64,000 nt of DNA from Salipaludibacillus sp047795645 (GTDB taxonomy: Bacteria; Bacillota; Bacilli; Bacillales; Salisediminibacteriaceae): the NCBI RefSeq assembly GCF_047795645.1, contig NZ_CP181045.1, positions 3,224,001 to 3,288,000 of the forward strand, written 5' to 3'. The notes under the pieces were generated by a model, which saw nothing but the letters and a program-made list of their open reading frames with translations, ran no database searches and was not told the DNA's origin. Below, in pieces: positions 44,755 to 54,182 of this stretch (within the stretch, counting starts at the first letter, position 1; every line of letters begins with the position of its first letter). The position numbers were made by a program, and so were the translations under genes.

Positions 44755-45260
44755 TTACCATCCTTCTGCATTTTCCAATGAAACGAGTATTAGAACAGAA
44801 AAAATACCATAGGTTAACATAATAATAGGCAAGAACTTTCGTTGTTGTCCGATGGTCATTCCCAATATGTAGGCCTTGTAACTGTTCCACCGGTAATTCT
44901 CAGGATGACGGACAATGCTTGCTTCGACAGGATTCAAGTGATATAGCGACTTACTTTTACAAAATAAGCACCGGTATCCCATTACTTTGGCACCATAACG
45001 ACCTTGAAGTAAATGGCTGATATAATGATGTTCTTTATTAAAGCCTATCGCATATCGGGAATGGAGTTCTTTCATAATATCTTAAATGTAATCGTTTTTC
45101 GTTTGAATGCGGAGGTGAATATGATTGGTCATGAAACAATAGGAGTGTAAGAGAAAAAGAATCATTCGAAGGGAATCTTCGGGAACTTGTTAAATACATC
45201 AGGTAATCTTACTTACCTTCAAACAAGACAGTTCTTCAAATACTGCCAACGCATCGGGGA
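44755..45260 (-). pseudogene. Second RAYT transposase, decayed
   Basis: From 45260 downward the minus strand reads RTVLFEGK, stop, DYLMYL, a frameshift, PEDSLRMILFLLHSYCF, then the HUH motif MTNHIHLRIQTKNDYI, an in-frame TAA, DIMKELHSRYAIGFNKEHHY, LLQGRYGAKVMGY, and LNPVEASIVRHPENYRWNSY. These are RAYT landmarks in order, of a different subfamily from the intact gene at 6630. The first part (45133-45255) is the same sequence found as the right-hand block of composite elements A-D, which ties those elements to this transposase type. Confidence 0.8.
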
Positions 45261-45477
45261 GGGGGACAAACCGTAGTTTCCCTTTACCTTGGAGGACTTA
45301 CTCGACATGCATCACCCCCACTTTATGTTGCAAAATTATGGTATAGTTTTAATAATGTTACACTTCTACATAGTCAGTGAAGTCCTGATTGAACGTATCC
45401 TTTACCTCATAAAAAATAAAATAGATCACTATATAGTTGTAGATGCGCAATTTGAAAATGAAAGAAGGGAATCCTCG

Positions 45478-48400
45478 ATGAGTAAAGCAAAACTAAATGA
45501 TAAGGTTAATATAGCTAAAAAGATATTAGATTTTTGGTATATTGTTGATTTTCTAGACCAAGAATCCTTCCCAATAAGTTCTAAAGAGAACACTAAAAAT
45601 ATTCAGCAAGAAAAAAATTTACATGGTAGGGAAAATTCCGAAGTTCATAAAATACAAAGTAAAATTACTCCTTTGCATGATTATCCAGGTCGTTATGAAA
45701 TATCAGAGATAATAGATGGAGATAATACCGACTTTAAACGACATACATTTCTTAGTAATAATTTTCACTTATGCATTGGACGGCTAAGAAGAGAAATATT
45801 TATTAAGGAACTATACCGAATTTTAAAGTTAGCAGATGATAGACCAGAACTAGATAATGGCAACATCTGCCTTTATAGCTTAAAAGTAGATAAGAACGGT
45901 GTTTATCAGGAGAATAGCTTTAGACTTTCCCCTTTAGTTTGGGGAATTTACCAGTGCCATATAGCAAATGGCAACTTAGAATCGCAGTTATCTTATGATA
46001 ATTATCAGAGGGAAATAAAATTAATTGAAGAAAAAATTAATAAAACAGATCTATTAAAGACAACAGATATACTAACATTATATCAAAAAATCTGCGATAA
46101 ATATCTCAAACCAATGTTAACACAAGAATTTGATAGTAAACCAGAAGGCAAATTTATATATACTCGGTACTCCAATGAAAAAACGTTTTTGCGGGAAGAT
46201 AGCAAATTACATGATGTAAGTGAGCTTGTAAAGAGCTTTTATTCTAGCGATTTAAAAATTGTAAGAGACTCTTTAGACAATTTTAAATCTACTCCTATGC
46301 TTTTAGATATAATTGACTATATTGTTAGTACCTATTACCAGAATACTGATAAAGGTAAGAATAATACTGTCGAAGACCGGATAAATATTCGGGAAAGTAA
46401 AGGAGATATTGAAAAGTGGTTATATGCTGATCTAGCTCCAAATGGGAAGTGGCCATCAAAATTTAGTCCCGCTCTTATGCAACAAATCGCCATAAATATA
46501 GGAATTTCTGATTCAGAGAAAACTAGAAACATTTTTTCTGTAAATGGTCCACCGGGCACAGGAAAAACAACACTTCTAAAAGAAGTTATTGTTTCAAACA
46601 TTGTTGATAGAGCCAATATTCTATGTTCTTACGCTAAGTCTGATGATGCTTTTGAAAAACGTCATTTTAATGATGGAGAAGAAATAAATAATAGTTATGA
46701 TAAATATTGCAATAAATTTTATGCATTAAAGGATGAGCGAATATCTCAATATAGTATCCTTGTAGCATCTAATAACAATGCAGCTGTTGAAAATATTACA
46801 AAGGAACTTCCAGATATGGATGGAATCCTTTCAAGTCTTACTTCACATGATAAAGATAGCCAAGAAACTAAGGACGGCTTGTCTTCAGTTAGTTCCTTAT
46901 TTGATGTTTCTAAAACTAAGAATATGGAAACGTATTCTGAATTCCCAAACAATAATACGAGAAGTAAACCGCAATATATAGAAAAAAATGATGTCTATTT
47001 CTCTCACCTAGCTAACAAATTATTCACAGAAGATGATAATGCGGTAGAAGAGAAATATTGGGGTATTATTTCTGCTCCGATGGGTAAATCAAGTAATATC
47101 CGTAACTATAGCTATAAAGTTTTACACAGTTTAATTGATAGTTTTTATGCAAACAATCAGATGATAAAGGACCGACATCAAAAATTTGAAGATGCAAAAA
47201 AAGAATTCAAAGAACAATTAGCATTAGTAAATGAAATGAAAGAGAATTTAAACAAAGTTAGTCGCTTATCGGAAGAACAAAGTAGAACAGAAGCAACTTA
47301 TAGAAGTGAAATTAGTTCATCAAATATTTTAATTAAAGGCTTAAAAGATAATTTATTTCATCAGGAAAAAGATCTTCAGGTACTTGAAGCGAAAATTGCT
47401 AGTAAGGATGAGGAAATTTCAAAACAATATAATATTCGTGAATCCATGCAACTAAAGCTAAAAAAAGAAAGTCAACACCTTCAGATTTTAAAAGAACAAT
47501 TAAACTTTATTAGTGAAAAATTATCAAAACATGAGGATGAACGAAAAATCTATGAGTTATTATTCAGTAGATGGATTAATACTGAGCGATTAACACAAAT
47601 AAAAGATTGGAAACAGAAAAAACAAGTAAATATTTCAGATACGACTAATATAGAGAATACAATAAATAAATTGAACATTGAATTTGACCAATCACAAAGA
47701 TTAAAACAACAATTAATATCTGACAAAAGTGAAATAGAAAAAATAATAAAACGGACGCAGGAGTCCATAGATAAATTAGAGATTAATATTAAGAATGAAA
47801 AATTAAAAATAGAGGACACAGAAAGAGTGATCGAATCTGATAGAAAGGAAGTTCAAGCGAAGTTATCAGAACGTGGAAAGGATATGACTATTATTAATGA
47901 TAACTTTTGGAATGATTTCACTTCCAAAGACATCAAGATTAATACGAGTGCACAAACATCCAATCCATGGCTGACTGACGAATATAACCGAGCAAGAGAA
48001 ACGTTATTTTATCTTGGCTTGCAGGTCCATAAAGAATTCATTCTATCCTCGATTTCATGTAGAGATAATTTTAAAAACCTGCTTATGATGTGGAAATATA
48101 AAGAAAACGATAAAAAAGAATTATGTAACTACTCGAAGCAAGATAAAGAAACAGCGTTCCCACATTTACTCAATACGTTATTCCTATTGACCCCTGTAAT
48201 GTCCACTACCTTTGCATCTGTAGGGCGTTTCTTAGGAGATATCAAGGAACAAGGAAGTTTAGGACTTCTAATTATAGATGAGGCTGGACAAGCTGCTCCA
48301 CATATTTCAATTGGGGCATTATGGCGAAGTAAAAAAGCTATTATTGTCGGTGATCCTAAACAGGTAGAGCCTGTGGTTACAGCTGATGCAGATGCTATCA

Positions 48401-49143
48401 AGAAGGCATTCTCTGACAAAACTTTATTACCATATTTGGATAAAACAATATCAGTACAGGAATTTGCTGATAAGATCAATAGATTTGGTTCCTATATAAA
48501 GGATTCAATGAATGAAGACTTGCCACCTACTTGGGTTGGTTGTCCACTTATCGTTCATCGTAGATGTATTAATCCTATGTTTGATATTTCTAATGCACTT
48601 TCTTATGACCACACAATGAAAATACAAACCGCAAAAGCAAAAGAGGAAGATGAAATGAAGTTTGTGCTTGGTGAATCATGCTGGTTAAATATCTCCGGTA
48701 AAGAAAATGGTCAAAAAGATCATTTTGTTTATAAGCAAGGCCAAGAGGCAGTTCAAATCATAATTAAAAGTTTTGAGTCATATAGCGGCCTCCCAGATCT
48801 GTATGTTATTTCACCATTCACTACTGTTATAAACGGCGTAAGAAACTTAGTGAAACAATCTAAAGAACTCAAACCCTATAAAAATGAACTTGATACCTGG
48901 TTGGAAACAAATTGTGGTACTGTTCATAAATTTCAAGGGAAAGAGGCAAAAGAAGTAATATTTATCCTTGGTTGTGATGAGAATGCAAGTGGCGCTGTAA
49001 GATGGGTCAAGCCTAATATTATTAATGTAGCTGCAACACGTGCTAAATATCGGTTATACGTTATAGGAGACTATAATGTTTGGAAGCAGTCAAAGATATT
49101 TCAGATTACTAATAGATTAATTAATAATTCTGCAGGTCTTTAA
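45478..49143 (+). CDS. Large SF1 (UPF1/Dna2-like) helicase with internal coiled coil
   Basis: 1221 aa from the ATG at 45478, which has AAGGGA upstream; an open frame to 45289 adds unlikely residues. Residues ~1-340 are an unrecognised N-terminal domain. Walker A GPPGTGKTTLL (~356); motif Ia-like ASNNNAAVENI; a charged coiled coil (~560-810) splits the ATPase; Walker B LLIIDEAGQAAPHIS (~933); motif III IIVGDPKQVEPVV; motif V GTVHKFQGKEAKEVIF; motif VI VAATRAKYRLYVIGD (~1183). This order matches AAA_11/AAA_12 helicases, several of which serve phage defence. No nuclease domain or partner gene adjoins. Flanked by the dead RAYT and a terminator. Confidence 0.82.
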   Translation: MSKAKLNDKVNIAKKILDFWYIVDFLDQESFPISSKENTKNIQQEKNLHGRENSEVHKIQSKITPLHDYPGRYEISEIIDGDNTDFKRHTFLSNNFHLCIGRLRREIFIKELYRILKLADDRPELDNGNICLYSLKVDKNGVYQENSFRLSPLVWGIYQCHIANGNLESQLSYDNYQREIKLIEEKINKTDLLKTTDILTLYQKICDKYLKPMLTQEFDSKPEGKFIYTRYSNEKTFLREDSKLHDVSELVKSFYSSDLKIVRDSLDNFKSTPMLLDIIDYIVSTYYQNTDKGKNNTVEDRINIRESKGDIEKWLYADLAPNGKWPSKFSPALMQQIAINIGISDSEKTRNIFSVNGPPGTGKTTLLKEVIVSNIVDRANILCSYAKSDDAFEKRHFNDGEEINNSYDKYCNKFYALKDERISQYSILVASNNNAAVENITKELPDMDGILSSLTSHDKDSQETKDGLSSVSSLFDVSKTKNMETYSEFPNNNTRSKPQYIEKNDVYFSHLANKLFTEDDNAVEEKYWGIISAPMGKSSNIRNYSYKVLHSLIDSFYANNQMIKDRHQKFEDAKKEFKEQLALVNEMKENLNKVSRLSEEQSRTEATYRSEISSSNILIKGLKDNLFHQEKDLQVLEAKIASKDEEISKQYNIRESMQLKLKKESQHLQILKEQLNFISEKLSKHEDERKIYELLFSRWINTERLTQIKDWKQKKQVNISDTTNIENTINKLNIEFDQSQRLKQQLISDKSEIEKIIKRTQESIDKLEINIKNEKLKIEDTERVIESDRKEVQAKLSERGKDMTIINDNFWNDFTSKDIKINTSAQTSNPWLTDEYNRARETLFYLGLQVHKEFILSSISCRDNFKNLLMMWKYKENDKKELCNYSKQDKETAFPHLLNTLFLLTPVMSTTFASVGRFLGDIKEQGSLGLLIIDEAGQAAPHISIGALWRSKKAIIVGDPKQVEPVVTADADAIKKAFSDKTLLPYLDKTISVQEFADKINRFGSYIKDSMNEDLPPTWVGCPLIVHRRCINPMFDISNALSYDHTMKIQTAKAKEEDEMKFVLGESCWLNISGKENGQKDHFVYKQGQEAVQIIIKSFESYSGLPDLYVISPFTTVINGVRNLVKQSKELKPYKNELDTWLETNCGTVHKFQGKEAKEVIFILGCDENASGAVRWVKPNIINVAATRAKYRLYVIGDYNVWKQSKIFQITNRLINNSAGL

Positions 49144-49200
49144 GTTTATACTTTAAGATGCATTACACCTATAGATTTTTACTGCAACAAATATTACAAA

Positions 49201-49250
49201 TTTAGAGAGGAGGCATAAATTACTTTGACTCCTCTCTAAAAATTTTCTTT
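49201..49250 (+). terminator. Intrinsic terminator of the helicase gene
   Basis: TTTAGAGAGGAG pairs perfectly with CTCCTCTCTAAA over a 16-nt loop, followed by AATTTTCTTT. It starts 57 nt after the helicase stop. The rest of 49144-49384 shows no gene. Confidence 0.8.
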
Positions 49251-49384
49251 GTTACTTCGGATAGTTATAGGCACCAGGAATTACTTAACATACTCCAAAA
49301 TTTTGAAAGTGGAGATTTCTGTCAAACGTTCGTTTAAAGACTTCTTGTGAGTAAGATGCTGGCTTGACGATTATAAAGTTATTA

Positions 49385-51049
49385 CTAATCATTCCGAATA
49401 AAACTGACCCCATCAAAATTCATCCACGTTCCTTCATTAGCATAGGAGATCACACCGATCTCGCATTGTCCATTTATCACCTCAATATTCTCAATCGATA
49501 CCTTCGTCCATATTTCAGGACTTACTGGAAGGTCAATCTGCAACTCTGACCCCCCATAATTTTTAGCATACATATAGACACTATCCTGTCCTCCACTATT
49601 CAGTATCCAAGCTGAAAACGAGTATAGTCCATCTTCAAGTCCTGTTAGTACTTGATAAGTCGAAACGGTATATGCTGTGTCCTTCCAATGAGTTAATTTA
49701 TAGTCCCCAACTACGCCTGGTCTTTCAGTAAAAATCGCATGATAATCGTTTGAATTAGCAGACCAAACGCCCCATCCTGAAGGTTCATTTGTCCAATCAT
49801 CCATTTCAAAACTTGGATTATAGACTAAGTTTTCACGCATCCCCTCACCAAATACTGAAAGGGTTTCTAGCACATTGCCATCAAAATCAAACAGGGTTTG
49901 GTTGTCCCAAGGGTTCGATAAAAGACCAGTATCGTTATTATAAGTTGCACCTGCTTCACTCCCCCAGTTTGCACCTTCAACCGGAAGCCAAGCTGGCTCC
50001 CACCAAATGACACCTCTTCCTCGTTGTTCGGGCACTTCTGCTACGATTGCTTTTAAATCTCGTAAGAAGTTCATTTGTCCCTGAACCGATGCTCCATACC
50101 CTCCTATTGCTTCCTCTTCCGTATAAAATGAATTTCCTAAGCCATCTCCATCCTCTAACGTAAATCCGTAAGATGTTTCTACAACCATGACGTCTTTATC
50201 ATATCTTCTGCTTATATCATTTAAATTATATTTTAATTCTCCCATAGCCCCGTGCCAAAATGGATAATAAGACAAACCAATGATGTCGAATTCAACGCCC
50301 TGCTCCGTAATCTCATCAAACCACCATCGATATAATTGGTTATCCCCTCCATGATCCAAGTGGAGCACAATTTCAACATTCTCACTGTTTCTTATCCCAT
50401 CGTGAATACCATTTATCCCTGCCATAAGAAGTTCAGCAAGTTGCGTGAAATCTCCGTAACCATCTCCAACACGCCCATGATTCCATAGCATTCCAGAAGT
50501 GATCTCATTCCCTATTTGCACCATATCCGGAATAAGACCTTCTCCCTCAAGTTGGATCATCGTGTTCTTTGTATAATCATATACAGTTTGAACGAGTACC
50601 TCATAAGAAAGTTCCTCCCATGCTTTTGGCTTATTTTGTTTACCAGGGTCTGCCCAAAAATCACTGTAATGAAAATTCAACATAAAACCCATACCTTCCG
50701 TTTTGGCTCTTCTTGCAAGTGCAATCGTCTCCTCTAAATCATTTGTACCTCCTCCATAATCATTCCCTTCTGAATCATACGGATCGACCCACAATCGAAG
50801 ACGTACCAAATCCATGCCTCCATTGCTCATGATTTCTAGCGCATCTTTTTGAACACCATTCTCGAAGAATTCCGCACCTCTTTCTTCAACTTCTTGAAGC
50901 ATAGAAACGTCTCCACCCATTATTAATGATGAATTTAACCCCTTTTCTTGAACGCCAGCAGAGAATGCTTGTGAAGGAAAAAATAACTCGAATAATAAAC
51001 ATACTAGGAGAATAACATTGACAACAAACCGGCTAATGAACCATTTCAT
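49385..51049 (-). CDS. Secreted arabinogalactan endo-beta-1,4-galactanase (GH53 with C-terminal CBM)
   Basis: 554 aa. Signal peptide to about residue 31 (FFPSQAFSA). GH53 domain ~40-400, with acid/base Glu182 in VQIGNEITSGMLW and nucleophile Glu291 in VMVVETSYGF. The C-terminal ~150 residues (from NLVYNPSFEMDDWTNEPSGW) form a carbohydrate-binding module, probably CBM61, known to bind beta-1,4-galactan. It degrades pectic galactan outside the cell, giving oligosaccharides for the GanSPQ-type transporter at 54183-57733. The promoter region contains a terminator-like hairpin (51151-51182). Confidence 0.9.
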   Translation of the reverse strand: MKWFISRFVVNVILLVCLLFELFFPSQAFSAGVQEKGLNSSLIMGGDVSMLQEVEERGAEFFENGVQKDALEIMSNGGMDLVRLRLWVDPYDSEGNDYGGGTNDLEETIALARRAKTEGMGFMLNFHYSDFWADPGKQNKPKAWEELSYEVLVQTVYDYTKNTMIQLEGEGLIPDMVQIGNEITSGMLWNHGRVGDGYGDFTQLAELLMAGINGIHDGIRNSENVEIVLHLDHGGDNQLYRWWFDEITEQGVEFDIIGLSYYPFWHGAMGELKYNLNDISRRYDKDVMVVETSYGFTLEDGDGLGNSFYTEEEAIGGYGASVQGQMNFLRDLKAIVAEVPEQRGRGVIWWEPAWLPVEGANWGSEAGATYNNDTGLLSNPWDNQTLFDFDGNVLETLSVFGEGMRENLVYNPSFEMDDWTNEPSGWGVWSANSNDYHAIFTERPGVVGDYKLTHWKDTAYTVSTYQVLTGLEDGLYSFSAWILNSGGQDSVYMYAKNYGGSELQIDLPVSPEIWTKVSIENIEVINGQCEIGVISYANEGTWMNFDGVSFIRND

Positions 51050-51150
51050 TTGTTACATGCCTCTTTTCGTAGTATATTATGACCACACTTCATAAATTTC
51101 ACAATCCTCCTTTCTTCATGCATGAAGTGTAAGATTCATTTCAATAATTT

Positions 51151-51182
51151 AAAAATAGCTTTGTCTGTTCAAAGCTACTTTT
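51151..51182 (-). terminator. Intrinsic terminator upstream of the galactanase gene
   Basis: On the minus strand AAAAGTAGCTTTG, ACAGA loop, CAAAGCTATTTTT then AAATTATT. It would stop transcripts coming from the SIR2 remnant before the galactanase gene. Besides this and the 84-bp repeat, 51050-51558 has no gene. Confidence 0.6.
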
Positions 51183-51310
51183 CTGCCTGTAGAAAAAACA
51201 AGAGTAATGAAACACCAAACGATTATGTATTTAAATAGCTTTCCAAAATAAAAACACGCATCCATTTTAAGATTAATTTAACATGTAACCCATAAAATAA
51301 CGGATAAATC

Positions 51311-51394
51311 TATGACTATTTTATGAATTAAAAACCTAAAACAAGGCATACGGGAAGCATCACTCCGTTCCCCACCTGCCTCGCTGCATTTAAT
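51311..51394. repeat. 84-bp direct repeat, copy 1
   Basis: Same length and order as 52746-52829, with about 11 differences (87% by eye). Begins TATGACTATTTTATGAATTA. Contains a decayed terminator stem. The two copies enclose the SIR2 remnant. Confidence 0.8.
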
Positions 51395-51558
51395 CACGAT
51401 CCGCCACTGTAAGAACCTAGAAAGTAACAGGCACTTCAAAATAATTAATTGACGAATTAGTAATAAACGATTATAATAAACGCATAATAATTATTGAAGA
51501 ACAATAACCTCTTGGAATTCATATTTTAAAATATGAACACTCCACGGGGTTATTTTTA

Positions 51559-51903
51559 TTATTTATACTTAAATAAGTCATATAACGATACTAGCCTTCT
51601 ATAACTACTCTGTTGATTACCATCAAATTGACCATAATGTTCAAATTCCTTTTGCAAAAATCCTCTAATTTCCTCCAAGGGTAATAATTCAAAGTTTTTT
51701 ATAATCCACAAATAGGTCCTATATGAATTCCCTTTATTAATTGACGGCATTTCAGTCATATTATTTCCATCTGGCATATTTTTAAGAGATCTAATGATGC
51801 CTGCATTTAGATAGTCACTTTTCTTAGAGTGTGTGGCAACATAGTTAGCAACATTTGGACTTTCTTCAATTTCTTCCTGAGAAAGAATTACTGTTTCATG
51901 CAA
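51559..51903 (-). pseudogene. Probable C-terminal fragment of a SIR2-domain defence gene
   Basis: Open for 114 codons (LSQEEIEESPNVANYVATHS; YRTYLWIIKNFELLPLEEIR; ends LYDLFKYK), but with no convincing ribosome site. It lies in the same orientation as the SIR2 N-terminal part at 52080-52637 and is separated from it by an inverted piece of the same kind of gene. I read it as the former C-terminus; it could also be an independent small gene. Confidence 0.5.
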
Positions 51904-52085
51904 AATCGTATCAAGGTGAGATAACTACTTTCCCAATAACGGTTATTAGTACAGATAATTACTTAGACGTATATCAAAAGCTAAATGAATTAACTCCAGC
52001 GATGAATTTAAATACAGTCAAGCAAGTAAAAAGAATTGTTACTTACATTAATATCTGAAAATCCTGTGATTTTTATCGGTTATTC
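51904..52085 (+). pseudogene. Inverted and shuffled middle part of the SIR2 gene
   Basis: The plus strand reads AKSYQGEITTFPITVISTDN and then LNTVKQVKRIVTYI, followed in another frame by SENPVIFIGYSING. In SIR2_2-type proteins NPVIFIGYSI comes before the KS-(F/Y)-x-G...(I/P)MT-(R/V)-I-(S/T)-TD block, and both should lie on the minus strand here. The segment is thus inverted and its two pieces are exchanged. Confidence 0.6.
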
Positions 52086-52637
52086 TATAAATGGAACTAT
52101 GTATAACTCTCCTAGTTCCATTGAAACAGGACTGAATAACTGAGGCTGTCCAATAAATGTACTATCTTTTGATAAATCAAATAATTCTTCCAACAAGGTA
52201 TCATAATTAGTAGTAATTACTGACATTATTTTATTTTTCAATTCTTTAAAAACTTGTATTTCTTCTTCCTTTTCTTTTAGTAATTTAAGCTGACTTAAAA
52301 TTATTGAGATACATTGTCTAAATGGACTGACTTCATCTTCAATCCATTTGGGATATTGTTGCGCTAAATAACTTTCATAAAAATGGTAATTAAATTGCAT
52401 TTCCATCTCTTCAGCAATAACAGCATTTATTTCCCCATCTCCTAAGTCTCTATATTCCCGATTACTTTTGATTTTTAATTTTAAGGTTTTATAGTCTATT
52501 TCACTCTTCCCCATGAATTGATAAACACTTTTTAACAATGACTCCCAATCCGGTGAATTTAAATAACGCCGACTAAATCCTGATCCTATAAACAAAACCG
52601 GAAGTTTATTACCATTTACTAGATCATTAAAAGACAA
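52080..52637 (-). pseudogene. SIR2-like_2 domain, N-terminal part of broken defence gene
   Basis: 185 codons. NAD-binding start KLPVLFIGSGFSRRYLNSPDWE, helical segment, then MSVITTNYDTLLEELF, the conserved TTNYD of SIR2-like NADases. Start TTG at 52637 with AAGGAG upstream. The frame stops at VPFIE, just where the next conserved block (ELYKIHG) should follow. SIR2-domain proteins deplete NAD+ in several phage-defence systems; this copy is disrupted. Confidence 0.75.
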
Positions 52638-52745
52638 ATCGATTCACTCCTTTCTCCTCTTAACCTTCTACTCTATAAGAATAAAATAAATCAAATTAAA
52701 GTATTTCACAAAAAGTATAAGGTAATATAAGATAATTCATTAACC

Positions 52746-52829
52746 TATGACTATTTTATGAATTAAAAACCTAAAACAAGGCAGACAGAAAGTATCACTC
52801 CGCTCCCCGTCTGCCTTACTACATTTAAT
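52746..52829. repeat. 84-bp direct repeat, copy 2 (contains gan operon terminator)
   Basis: Counterpart of 51311-51394. This copy keeps the perfect stem AAGGCAGAC / GTCTGCCTT and is probably the original, since it lies directly downstream of the galactan operon. Confidence 0.8.
52778..52817 (-). terminator. Intrinsic terminator of the galactan operon
   Basis: Minus strand AAGGCAGAC, 22-nt loop, GTCTGCCTT, then GTTTTAGGTTTTT. About 170 nt after the last gan gene. Confidence 0.7.
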
Positions 52830-52952
52830 AAAATCCACCCTTGTACTTTTTCTCCTTCCAATTGATCCAAAAACTTCACATACACAGGAGTCTACGATTC
52901 TTTCGACTAATTTCGAGAAGTGCAACTAGGCACCACCCGACCAACCCTTTTC

Positions 52953-52987
52953 GACCACAAGAACCGTCCCCCCGGTAACCCCGGTCA
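52953..52987 (-). repeat. REP unit overlapping the stop codon of the GH53 gene
   Basis: Minus strand: GGTTGACCGGGGTTACCGGG, GGGACGGTTC, TTGTGGTC. The TGA stop of the galactanase gene at 52985-52987 shares its GA with the first GACC of the repeat. Two tandem ACCGGGG units. Confidence 0.8.
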
Positions 52988-54139
52988 ACCGCCGCCAAAC
53001 ACATCCAACGACTTCAGCGCATTCCCATCGTAATCAAACAGCCCCAGGTTCGCCCACGGATTACCACCTTTGGCAACATCATTTCCATATTCCATACCCG
53101 CTTTACTCGCCCAGCTCGTACCCTTAACAGGCAACCACGCCGGCTCCCAATAGAACACACCGCCCCCGCGACCATTCGGAACATCATTGACCACCTTCAT
53201 TAGATCCCGTAGAAACTGTCCCTGTCCCTCGATAGAAAGAGGATATCCTCCCTTCTCAGCAATGTCTTCCGAGAAAATCGCTTGACCTCCATGCGGAATT
53301 GGCTCTGTTGTAAATCCATAAGCCGTTTCAACAACCATCACCTCTTTGTCATACCGTTCACTAATATCATTCATATTCACCGATAACTCATCAAGGCTCC
53401 CGTGCCAGAACGGATAATAGGATAAACCAATGATGTCGAAGTCGACATTCCGCTTCCCAATCTCATCAAACCACTTCCTGTAAAGATCATTTGCTCCACC
53501 ATAGTCCAAATGCAAAATAACAGGAATCTCCTTCTCCTTTTTCCCTCTTGTAAATTCTCGCACAGCACGAATACCTGCATAAAGGAAATTCGATAGTCGA
53601 TCGTAAGCTGCCTCCTCTTTCTCCGGCGCTACTTTTTCAAATTTTCGTTTCTCAGACAAATAAACAGGTGTCTTTCCTTCCGGCCACAACATCCCATTTG
53701 TAATCTCATTTCCAACCTGAATCCAATCCGGGATCAAACCATTAAACCGACATTCTTCGAGAACATCATACGTATATAAATAAACCGCTTCCTCCAGCTC
53801 ATTGCCATTTAAATCCTCCCACTTCTTCGGTTTCGCCTGCTTCTTTGGATCGGTCCAGAAATCACTATAATGCAAATTAAGAAGAAGCTTCATCCCTGCC
53901 TTTTTCGCCCGCTTCCCAAGCAGAATCGTTCTCGCCAAGTCATTCGTCCCACCCATATAAGACTTTCCCTTGTCGTCATACGGATCGACCCAAACCCTTA
54001 GCCTGACCGCATTAATTCCCTTAAGTACGAGAATCTCAAATAAATCACGCTCCTCTCCCTCGAGAAAGTATTTCCCGTCCAACTCTTGAACCTCCAACGT
54101 CATAGAAACATCCACACCCTTAATAAATTCTTCCGTCAT
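52985..54139 (-). CDS. Cytoplasmic GH53 endo-galactanase
   Basis: 384 aa; same GH53 fold as the secreted enzyme but with no signal peptide and no binding module. Acid/base Glu145 in IQVGNEITNGMLW, nucleophile Glu271 in VMVVETAYGF. An insertion at ~153-180 (KTPVYLSEKRKFEKVAPEKE) is absent from the paralogue. GAGAGGAAT precedes the ATG. It follows the transporter genes and probably shortens imported galacto-oligosaccharides. No GH42 beta-galactosidase (GanA) is present nearby. The gene ends in GGG and a TGA that overlaps a REP unit. Confidence 0.88.
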   Translation of the reverse strand: MTEEFIKGVDVSMTLEVQELDGKYFLEGEERDLFEILVLKGINAVRLRVWVDPYDDKGKSYMGGTNDLARTILLGKRAKKAGMKLLLNLHYSDFWTDPKKQAKPKKWEDLNGNELEEAVYLYTYDVLEECRFNGLIPDWIQVGNEITNGMLWPEGKTPVYLSEKRKFEKVAPEKEEAAYDRLSNFLYAGIRAVREFTRGKKEKEIPVILHLDYGGANDLYRKWFDEIGKRNVDFDIIGLSYYPFWHGSLDELSVNMNDISERYDKEVMVVETAYGFTTEPIPHGGQAIFSEDIAEKGGYPLSIEGQGQFLRDLMKVVNDVPNGRGGGVFYWEPAWLPVKGTSWASKAGMEYGNDVAKGGNPWANLGLFDYDGNALKSLDVFGGG

Positions 54140-54182
54140 TTCTCACCATTCCTCTCTTCACAATTTCTCGTCAACTCTAGCC

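Noticed and set aside
45289..45477. Extended N-terminus of the helicase from 45289
   Set aside because: The extra 63 residues begin within transposase-derived DNA, read as random hydrophobic sequence, and a ribosome site precedes the ATG at 45478.
49385..49549. Small plus-strand gene overlapping the galactanase 3' end
   Set aside because: Opposite to a well-supported GH53 gene, with no ribosome site; a frame shadow.
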